Of a stretch of 64,000 nucleotides of DNA, positions 58,249 through 64,000 are shown piece after piece. Source of the DNA: Streptomyces sp. F001 (lineage in GTDB: Bacteria; Actinomycetota; Actinomycetes; Streptomycetales; Streptomycetaceae). The notes under the pieces are model-generated. The model made no database searches, was not told where the DNA came from, and saw only the letters and a program-made list of their open reading frames with translations. The position numbers and the translations under genes were made by a program. The DNA is taken from the NCBI RefSeq assembly GCF_004187715.1, contig NZ_QZWF01000001.1, positions 558,001 through 622,000 of the forward strand, read 5' to 3'. How positions within the stretch are numbered: the first letter of the stretch is position 1; each line of letters begins with the position of its first letter.

Positions 58249-58261
58249 GCAAGCGCTTTCC
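58249..58261 (-). promoter_or_regulatory. LacI-family operator candidate before the sugar-type operon
   Basis: GCAAGCGCTTTCC (GGAAAGCGCTTGC on the minus strand) matches the near-palindromic AAGCGCTT core typical of LacI/GalR regulators. It lies 39 bases upstream of the oxidoreductase start. No LacI gene is in the window. Confidence 0.6.
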
Positions 58262-58456
58262 CCACTGCAACGTAGGCCCGCCGCCGCAACCGGTCAACAC
58301 CCCGAACCGATCACCGTCGATCACCCCGGCAAGCCCCTGTGCCGGGCCCGATCTCTCGGGACGCTACCCTTCCCCTCGACACAACCGATCACCGCGCGTG
58401 GAGGCTCGGTGTGTCCGTCGTCCGTTCCACGATCGGCACTTGGACTCCGTAACTTC

Positions 58457-59332
58457 ATGTCTTGGTTCGAATCACTCATCCTCGGACTCGTCCAGGGGCT
58501 GACCGAATTCCTCCCCGTGTCCTCCAGCGCGCACCTGCGCCTGACCGCAGCCTTCTCCGGCTGGGAGGACCCGGGCGCCGCCTTCACGGCGATCACGCAG
58601 ATCGGCACGGAGATCGCCGTGCTGATCTACTTCCGCCAGGACATCGGACGCATCGTCTCCGCCTGGTTCCGCTCCCTCTACGACAAGGCGTGGCGCAGTG
58701 ACCACGACGCGCAGATGGGCTGGCTGGTGATCGTCGGCTCGATCCCGATCGGGCTGCTCGGTGTCACGTTCAAGGACCAGATCGAGGGGCCGTTCCGAGA
58801 TCTGCGGATCACCGCGACGATGCTGATCGTGGTCGGCGTGATCATCGGCATCGCCGACCGGATGGCGGCCCGCGACGAGAGCGGGGGCCGGCACCGGGCG
58901 CCGAGCCAGCGCAAGGAACTGAAGGACCTGGGCGTCAAGGACGGCCTGATCTTCGGCCTCTGCCAGGCCATGGCCCTCGTCCCGGGCGTCTCCCGCTCCG
59001 GTGCCACCATCAGCGGCGGCCTCTTCATGGGCTACCGGCGCGAGGCCGCGGCCCGCTACTCGTTCCTGCTCGCGATTCCCGCGGTGCTCGCCTCGGGCCT
59101 GTTCGAACTGAACGACGCGATGGAGACCGGCCATGTGTCGTGGGGGCCGACGATCTTCGCGACGGTGATCGCCTTCGGCACGGGGTACGCGGTCATCGCC
59201 TGGTTCATGAAGTTCATCTCGACCAAGAGCTTCATGCCGTTCGTCTGGTACCGCATAGCGCTCGGCATCGTGATCGTCGCGCTGGTGACGATGGGCGTCC
59301 TGAGCCCCCACGCGGCGGAGTCGGCGGGCTGA
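58457..59332 (+). CDS. uppP: Undecaprenyl-diphosphatase
   Basis: UppP (BacA) dephosphorylates undecaprenyl pyrophosphate to recycle the cell-wall lipid carrier and gives bacitracin tolerance. The 291-residue membrane protein has the first motif LGLVQGLTEFLPVSSSAHLR (catalytic Glu and Ser) and the second LVPGVSRSGATISGGLF (Arg). About eight hydrophobic segments are present (for example ITATMLIVVGVIIGIAD and YRIALGIVIVALVTMGVLS). ATG 58457 gives MSWFESLILGLVQGLTEF. It is the divergent neighbour of the sugar-type operon. Confidence 0.96.
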   Translation: MSWFESLILGLVQGLTEFLPVSSSAHLRLTAAFSGWEDPGAAFTAITQIGTEIAVLIYFRQDIGRIVSAWFRSLYDKAWRSDHDAQMGWLVIVGSIPIGLLGVTFKDQIEGPFRDLRITATMLIVVGVIIGIADRMAARDESGGRHRAPSQRKELKDLGVKDGLIFGLCQAMALVPGVSRSGATISGGLFMGYRREAAARYSFLLAIPAVLASGLFELNDAMETGHVSWGPTIFATVIAFGTGYAVIAWFMKFISTKSFMPFVWYRIALGIVIVALVTMGVLSPHAAESAG

Positions 59333-59416
59333 CACGCCGGGGTGGTGACCAAGCCCATACGGGATGAGTAGCCGCCCGGTAGCGCAGTGTCAGTGCTTGC
59401 CCCTAGGCTTGCTCGC

Positions 59417-59596
59417 ATGTCCCCTGACTCCATGGCCCCTGGTTCCGTGCGGTCTGCTGCCGAGGTGAACGAGCAGATCCGTGAGCTGTGGCTGCGTGCG
59501 GGCGGCACGCTGTCGGCTCAGGAGCGGGCGGAGTACGAACTGTTGGTGGTCGAGTGGGCCGCGGCCGTCCGCGGCGAGGTCATCGAGGCGGCCTGA
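59417..59596 (+). CDS. Small hypothetical protein (59 residues)
   Basis: The frame MSPDSMAPGSVRSAAEVNEQ, then IRELWLRAGGTLSAQERAEY, then ELLVVEWAAAVRGEV forms two amphipathic helices. ATG 59417 is eight bases after TAGGCT (59403-59408) with no ribosome site, so it is probably leaderless. It ends nine bases before the phosphotransferase-like gene and is probably cotranscribed with it. I recognise no family; such short acidic helical proteins next to enzymes are common in Streptomyces. Confidence 0.65.
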   Translation: MSPDSMAPGSVRSAAEVNEQIRELWLRAGGTLSAQERAEYELLVVEWAAAVRGEVIEAA

Positions 59597-59605
59597 GGCG
59601 ACGGC

Positions 59606-60175
59606 GTGGAACACCTCACCGACGTGCCGCCGCGGCGCGGTCTCGTCGTCTTCCTCAACGGCACATCCAGTTCCGGCAAGTCGAGCATCGCGGCCGAGTT
59701 GCTGCGGATCCTCGACGAACCGTACTTCCACATGCCGGTCGACGCCTTCCACGCGATGCGCTCCCGCACCCCCGTCCCTCCGGACCAGCTGGACACGATG
59801 TTGCACCGGACCTGGCAGGGCTACCACCGCGCGGTGGCCGCAATGGCCGCTGCCGGCAACAACGTCGTCATGGACCACATTCTCAGCGCGGAGTGGCGGC
59901 TCCGGGACTGCCTGTCGCTGTTCGTACCGCAGGACGTGGTCCTCGTGGGCGTGCACTGCCCCATGGACGAGCTGGAGCGGCGAGAGCGTGAGCGCGGGAA
60001 CCGGCCCGCCGGACTCGCCGCCCGCCAGCTGAAGCAGGTCCACGCCCACGGCGTCTACGACATCGAGTGCGACACCAGCGTCTCCGACCCCCTCGAATGC
60101 GCCCGCCGCATCAAGGGCTTCCTGCCCGCCAGACCCACCCCCACCGCCTTCCAGCGCCTGCGCACGGGCAGCTGA
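59606..60175 (+). CDS. Chloramphenicol phosphotransferase-like kinase
   Basis: The 189-residue protein belongs to the CPT-like P-loop family: Walker A LNGTSSSGKSSIAAELLRIL, the catalytic-aspartate region PYFHMPVDAFHAM, NNVVMDHILS and VGVHCPMDELERRERERG (lid). Streptomyces CPT phosphorylates the 3'-OH of chloramphenicol, but many relatives act on other small molecules. GTG 59606 follows the small helical gene by nine bases. The pair could be a small toxin- or antibiotic-related kinase module, though no such evidence is present. Confidence 0.83.
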   Translation: MEHLTDVPPRRGLVVFLNGTSSSGKSSIAAELLRILDEPYFHMPVDAFHAMRSRTPVPPDQLDTMLHRTWQGYHRAVAAMAAAGNNVVMDHILSAEWRLRDCLSLFVPQDVVLVGVHCPMDELERRERERGNRPAGLAARQLKQVHAHGVYDIECDTSVSDPLECARRIKGFLPARPTPTAFQRLRTGS

Positions 60176-60295
60176 CGACGCTCACCGCCTCCCGCCCCGC
60201 ATCACCGCCCTCCGTCGCACAGGAGGCGTCCACGACCACCGAATATCACGGCACGCCCTCTTGGCGCGGCCCGTCCCGTGCCCAACACTGAGCCG

Positions 60296-60775
60296 ATGAC
60301 GCAGCGTGTGGAGCTCGCGGCCGTGATGGACCGGCTCGCCGTCGACGGACTGATCACCGACTACGCCGTGGCAGTGGACGACGGCGACTGGGAGGCGTAC
60401 CGAAATCTGTTCACACCGGACGGACGGGCGGACTACCGCTCGGCCGGCGGTATCGAAGGCGACGCCCGCCAGGTGGCCGCGTGGCTCGCCGAGAGCCTGC
60501 GGGTGTTCTCGATGCGGCAGCATCTGATCGTCAACCGCCGGATGCGGTTCGACGTTCTGGAGCGGGACACCGGCGACACAGCACGGGTCCAGGCCGACTA
60601 CGTCAATCCGATGCGTTTCGCCGGCGAGGGCTCCCCGGAGCCCGACTTCGTGTGCGGCGGCCGGTACGCCTTCGGGCTGCTGCGGACCGACGACGGCTGG
60701 CGGCTGCGCGAGGTGATCGTCCAGGAGAAGTGGCGGCGACTGCCCGAGAAGGCCGAAGCACCCGTGATCACCTGA
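60296..60775 (+). CDS. SnoaL-like (NTF2-fold) protein
   Basis: The 159-residue protein has the SnoaL_4/NTF2-like fold: LAAVMDRLAVDGLITDYAVA, DDGDWEAYRNLFTPDGRADY, then RQVAAWLAESLRVFSMRQHL and RTDDGWRLREVIVQEKWRRL. Family members are polyketide cyclases, ring-hydroxylating dioxygenase small subunits or steroid isomerase-like enzymes; catalytic residues cannot be assigned. ATG 60296 is preferred because AACACT lies six bases upstream (leaderless); GTG 60278 is an alternative. Confidence 0.87.
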   Translation: MTQRVELAAVMDRLAVDGLITDYAVAVDDGDWEAYRNLFTPDGRADYRSAGGIEGDARQVAAWLAESLRVFSMRQHLIVNRRMRFDVLERDTGDTARVQADYVNPMRFAGEGSPEPDFVCGGRYAFGLLRTDDGWRLREVIVQEKWRRLPEKAEAPVIT

Positions 60776-60842
60776 GCCGACGCCCTCTGTACCGAGATCG
60801 TCGGCAGCGCGCACACTGGATCCACGGGTAGGGAGGCGCCGT

Positions 60843-62411
60843 ATGAAGACGTTGGGCCGCTGGCTCGCCTCCCCGTGGCGGCGTTCCGCGGTCGCCGTGG
60901 CGGCGGGTGCCCTGCCCATGCTCGCCTTTCCCGCCCCGTCCCTGTGGTGGTTCGCCTTCGTCGCCCTGGTCCCGTGGATCCTGCTCGCCCGTACCGCGCC
61001 GACCGGGCAGCGAGCGCTGTACGACGGCTGGTGCGGCGGCTTCGGCTTCATGCTGGCCGTGCACCACTGGCTGTTGCCGAACCTGCATGTGTTCACGTTC
61101 GTCATCGCTGCGCTGCTCGGCGCGCTCTGGGCGCCCTGGGGGTGGCTGGTACGGCGGTTGCTCTCCGGAGCGCCGTCGCCGGGCCGGATCGCGGCCGCCC
61201 TGCTCGTCCTGCCCTCGGGTTGGCTGGTGGTGGAGCTGGTCCGTTCCTGGCAGGGACTGGGTGGCCCGTGGGGCATGCTGGGCGCCAGTCAGTGGCAGCT
61301 GGAACCGGCGCTGCGGCTCGCCTCGGTGGGCGGGGTGTGGCTGCTCAGCCTCCTGCTGGTGGTCGTCAACGTCGCCGTCGCCGTCCTCGTCGCGGTGCGC
61401 AGGTCTCGGGTGCCGGCGGTGGCCGGTCTGGTCGCCACGGCGGCGGTCGGCTCGGCGGCGTGGATGTGGTCGCCGCGTCCCGAGACCGACGGCCATGTCC
61501 GGGTGGCGGTCGTGCAGCCGGGGGTCGTGTCCGGCCCCGACCGCCGGTTCGACCGCGAGGAGCAACTGACCCGACAGCTCGCCGGGCAGGACGTCGACCT
61601 GATCGTCTGGGGCGAGAGCAGTGTCGGCTTCGACCTCGGCGCCCGCCCCGACCTTGCGCAACGCATCGCGGCACTGTCACGCGAGACCGCCGCGCCGATC
61701 CTGGTCAACGTCGACGCGCGGCGCTCGGACCGGCCCGGCATCTACAAGAGCTCGATCCTGATCGGCCCCGACGGCCTGACCGGCGAACGCTACGACAAGA
61801 TGCGGCTGGTCCCCTTCGGCGAGTACGTCCCGGCCCGCTCGCTGCTCGGCTGGGCGACGTCCGTCGGTGAGGCGGCGCGCGAGGACCGCAGGCGGGGCAC
61901 CGCGCAGGTGGTGATGGATGTGGGCGACGGGCTGCGGATCGGCCCGATGGTCTGCTTCGAGTCGGCGTTCCCCGACATGAGCCGTCACCTCGCCGAGGAC
62001 GGCGCGGACATACTCGTCGCCCAGTCGGCGACGTCCACGTTCCAGCAGAGCTGGGCGCCCGCGCAGCACGCCTCGCTCGCCGCCCTGCGCGCCGCGGAGT
62101 CCGGCCGCCCGATGGTGCACGCGACGCTGACCGGCGTCTCCGCCGTCCACGGACCGGAAGGGCAGCGGATCGGTCCTTGGCTCGGTACGGACGCGAGCAC
62201 CACGCAGGTCTACGAGGTGCCGCTGGCGGACGGTGTCACGCCGTACGTCCGCTTCGGCGACTGGCCGGTGTACGGGGCCGTGCTGGCGCTCGCCGCCCTC
62301 GGTGTCACCGAGGGGGCGCTACGGGGCCGGCGGCCGCGCCCGCGCGCTCCAGGACCGCGAGTACCACCCGCTCGCACAGCTCGTGAGTCGCCAGCGCGTC
62401 CCGGGCGCTGA
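60843..62411 (+). CDS. lnt: Apolipoprotein N-acyltransferase
   Basis: Lnt adds the third acyl chain to lipoproteins in the membrane. The 522-residue protein begins with several transmembrane helices (VAVAAGALPMLAFPAPSLWW and later LLSLLLVVVNVAVAVLVAV). The nitrilase-like domain follows with the catalytic triad Glu (LIVWGESSVGF), Lys (YDKMRLVPFGEYVP) and Cys (MVCFESAFPDM). The extreme C-terminus is Arg/Pro-rich and overlaps the convergent oxidoreductase gene by 107 bases. ATG 60843 follows GGGAGG. Streptomyces has two Lnt-like genes; this resembles the one that acts. Confidence 0.93.
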   Translation: MKTLGRWLASPWRRSAVAVAAGALPMLAFPAPSLWWFAFVALVPWILLARTAPTGQRALYDGWCGGFGFMLAVHHWLLPNLHVFTFVIAALLGALWAPWGWLVRRLLSGAPSPGRIAAALLVLPSGWLVVELVRSWQGLGGPWGMLGASQWQLEPALRLASVGGVWLLSLLLVVVNVAVAVLVAVRRSRVPAVAGLVATAAVGSAAWMWSPRPETDGHVRVAVVQPGVVSGPDRRFDREEQLTRQLAGQDVDLIVWGESSVGFDLGARPDLAQRIAALSRETAAPILVNVDARRSDRPGIYKSSILIGPDGLTGERYDKMRLVPFGEYVPARSLLGWATSVGEAAREDRRRGTAQVVMDVGDGLRIGPMVCFESAFPDMSRHLAEDGADILVAQSATSTFQQSWAPAQHASLAALRAAESGRPMVHATLTGVSAVHGPEGQRIGPWLGTDASTTQVYEVPLADGVTPYVRFGDWPVYGAVLALAALGVTEGALRGRRPRPRAPGPRVPPARTARESPARPGR

Positions 62412-63240
62412 GCAGCCGGCCCGCGCGCACGGCGTCCAGGAAGGCCAGCACCGCCTGCTCGATACCGCGCTGGCGGGCCACCGGCACCCAGTCCCCGCGC
62501 CGTCGCACCGTCGGCTGCCCCTTGTGGTCGATCACCTCGGCGAGGTTGAGCACCTGCCGCTTGGTGTCCTGCCCGGAGACCTCCAGGATCTCCTCATTGG
62601 AGCCGCTGAGCCGGTTCATGACACCCAGCGCGGTGAAGCCGTCGCCAGCCAGTTGCAGCACCACATGGTGGACCAGCCCGTGCTCGGTCCGGGCCCGCAC
62701 CGTCACGTCGTCGATCTGGCCCGGCACCAGGAAGCGCAGTGTGTCGACGACGTGGATGAAGTCGTCGAGGATCATCGTGCGCGGCTCCTCCGGGAGCCCG
62801 ATCCGGTTCTTCTGCATCAGGATGAGCTCGCGCGGATGCTCGGCACACTGCGCGTACGCCGGCGCGTGCCGCCGGTTGAAGCCGACGGCGAGGCTCACAC
62901 TCCGTTCCTCGGCGAGCGCCACGAGCCGTTGGGAGTCGGCGAGTTCGTACGCCAGCGGCTTGTCGACGTACGTCGGCACGCCCGCCTGGAGCAGCTGGGT
63001 GACGATCTCGGGGTGCACGTCGGTCGGCGCGTGCACGAAGGCGGCGTCGAGGCCCTGGGCGAGGAGGTCGTCGAGGGCGGTGTGCCGCTGGGCCTGCGGC
63101 AGGTGGAGGCTGTCGGCGACTCGGACGAGGGTCGCCGGGGTGCGGGTCTGCAGGTGCAGATCGACTCCGGGCTGGACGGCGAGTACCGGCAGATATGCCT
63201 TCTGCGCGATGTCGCCGAGTCCGATGCAGCCGACCTTCAC
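62305..63240 (-). CDS. Gfo/Idh/MocA-family oxidoreductase
   Basis: The 311-residue NAD(P)-dependent oxidoreductase has the dinucleotide motif VKVGCIGLGDIAQKAYLPVL, the Lys of the EKP-type motif in VPTYVDKPLAYELADSQRL, and the substrate region VGFNRRHAPAYAQCAEHPRE. It probably acts on a sugar or sugar-derived polyol. GTG 63240 follows GGAGGAG by five bases. Its last 36 codons overlap the end of lnt in antisense (62305-62411). It is separate from the frameshifted paralogue at 57-58 kb. Confidence 0.92.
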   Translation of the reverse strand: MKVGCIGLGDIAQKAYLPVLAVQPGVDLHLQTRTPATLVRVADSLHLPQAQRHTALDDLLAQGLDAAFVHAPTDVHPEIVTQLLQAGVPTYVDKPLAYELADSQRLVALAEERSVSLAVGFNRRHAPAYAQCAEHPRELILMQKNRIGLPEEPRTMILDDFIHVVDTLRFLVPGQIDDVTVRARTEHGLVHHVVLQLAGDGFTALGVMNRLSGSNEEILEVSGQDTKRQVLNLAEVIDHKGQPTVRRRGDWVPVARQRGIEQAVLAFLDAVRAGRLLSARDALATHELCERVVLAVLERAGAAAGPVAPPR

Positions 63241-63440
63241 TGGTTCTCCTCCACCGCCTGCCTGCGCCTGTTCCGACGGAAGCATACGGCTGCTGCGGCG
63301 GCCGCCGGCCGGCGCTGTCGCCGAAGCTGCGCAGGAAGAGCGCCGGTCCCGCCTTCGACAGGGCGGCCACAGTGGCATTGCGTACGGGGCTGCTCGTGAA
63401 ACTCCTCGAGGAACCGGCGGAGTTGGGACAGGATGCGCAT

Positions 63441-63953
63441 ATGACGACCGAGCGCTGTGAGCCTGCCCAGAACGCCGACGAACGCACCATGCTGGAGGGA
63501 TGGCTGGAGTACCACCGGCAGACCCTCGCCCTGAAGTGCGAGGGTCTGAGCGATGCCCAGCTCAGGACCGCGTCCGTGGAGCCGTCCGAGCTGTCCCTGA
63601 TGGGGCTGGTGCGGCACCTGGCGGAGTGCGAGCGCGGCTGGTTCCGCAAGGTGCTGGTGGGTGACGACCCGGGGCCGATCTACTACACCGAGGAGGACCG
63701 CGACGGCGAGTTCCACCTCACCGAGGCGGACACCTGGGAGGAGGCGTACGCCACCTGGCAGGCCGAGATCGGGATCGCCCGGCGCAACGCGGCCGGCTTC
63801 GCCCTGGACGACCTGTCCAAGGGCCGCAGCAGATTCACCGACGAACCCTTCAGCCTGCGCTGGATCTACACGCACATGATCGAGGAGTACGCGCGCCACA
63901 ACGGCCACGCCGATCTGATCCGCGAACGCATCGACGGCGCCACCGGCGACTGA
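63441..63953 (+). CDS. DinB-family protein (DUF664 type)
   Basis: The 170-residue four-helix protein has the DinB/DUF664 pattern: MLEGWLEYHRQTLALKCEGL, LSLMGLVRHLAECERGWFRK (metal His), FSLRWIYTHMIEEYARHNGH (metal His residues). Family members are thiol (mycothiol or bacillithiol) S-transferases or unknown metalloproteins; mycothiol is the actinobacterial thiol. ATG 63441 lies eight bases after CAGGAT, suggesting a leaderless start. Confidence 0.9.
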   Translation: MTTERCEPAQNADERTMLEGWLEYHRQTLALKCEGLSDAQLRTASVEPSELSLMGLVRHLAECERGWFRKVLVGDDPGPIYYTEEDRDGEFHLTEADTWEEAYATWQAEIGIARRNAAGFALDDLSKGRSRFTDEPFSLRWIYTHMIEEYARHNGHADLIRERIDGATGD

Positions 63954-63970
63954 CGTCACCCTCGCCGGGC

Positions 63971-63996
63971 CCGCCCCCCTTCGTACGAAGGCGGGG
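63971..63996 (+). terminator. Hairpin after DinB gene
   Basis: CCGCC plus CTTCGTACGAAG plus GGCGG form a stem with a perfect central palindrome and a three-base bulge, 18 bases after the stop. Confidence 0.55.
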
Positions 63997-64000
63997 ATCA

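Overview
The window is about 72% GC, with strongly GC3-biased genes, GTG/TTG starts, many -10 boxes six to eight bases from the start codon (leaderless style), and dense tail-to-tail gene packing. All of this points to a Streptomyces chromosome. From memory, the order bioA-bioD ... purB ... tuf3 ... uppP ... lnt resembles the S. coelicolor region around SCO1245-SCO1337; I could not align it. It is mostly conserved core/near-core chromosome with one decayed accessory island. I see no rRNA, tRNA, CRISPR array, prophage or biosynthetic cluster.

Layout. 1-6 kb: the end of bioA, bioD, a methyltransferase, a ribbon-helix-helix/Fic-like toxin-antitoxin pair, and a MacB/FtsX-type ABC exporter. 6.0-9.4 kb: a scar region. 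A GNAT acetyltransferase gene is broken into a 5' piece (6.1 kb) and a 3' piece (9.2 kb). Between them lie a GrpB scrap, a membrane-protein/lipoprotein pair, a frameshifted gene, an IS5-type transposase remnant and an intact second GNAT gene. 9.5-15.3 kb: a CNNM/CBS pair behind a perfect 28-base palindrome, an SGNH hydrolase, purB and a mug-type glycosylase that appears to start at CTG. 15.4-21.1 kb: an ABC-2 exporter with a divergent two-component system, a ROK regulator and a GntR regulator. 21.3-32.2 kb: an ECF41 sigma factor, an alpha/beta hydrolase, a Tat-exported PhoD phosphatase, a membrane-ACT-GNAT fusion, two Lrp regulators each divergent from a sulfur-related gene (trans-sulfuration enzyme; rhodanese), a DUF885 peptidase and an SDR.

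32.2-45 kb: sbcC/sbcD, YigZ, SixA overlapping a cysteinyl-tRNA-synthetase-like protein, a CoA-binding protein, pobA, an ArsR/CDF metal pair, YbaK with an XRE-cupin regulator, two left-handed beta-helix proteins and DedA. 45-55 kb: a sigma-like/zinc-finger/membrane/ricin fusion protein, a thioesterase, a Q/P-rich membrane protein, a spermidine-synthase-like protein, the divergent EF-Tu (tuf3), an AlkD-like protein, a TVP38 protein, a thiolase and an HxlR regulator. 55-64 kb: a sugar-type operon (Gfo/Idh with a frameshift, PmoA-like, cupin) behind a LacI-type operator, then uppP, a chloramphenicol-phosphotransferase-like kinase, a SnoaL protein, lnt, a second Gfo/Idh gene overlapping lnt tail-to-tail, and a DinB protein.

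Two themes cross the regions. A small GGGGGT-CCCCC / GTGGGGGA palindromic element occurs three times, each time inside a gene. Many regulator genes have recognisable self-operators: RHH antitoxin, Lrp, XRE and HxlR. The best candidates for undescribed biology are the Fic-like module with a degenerate catalytic motif, the sigma/zinc-finger/ricin membrane protein, the ACT-GNAT membrane fusion, the SixA/CysRS-like pair and the split-GNAT island.
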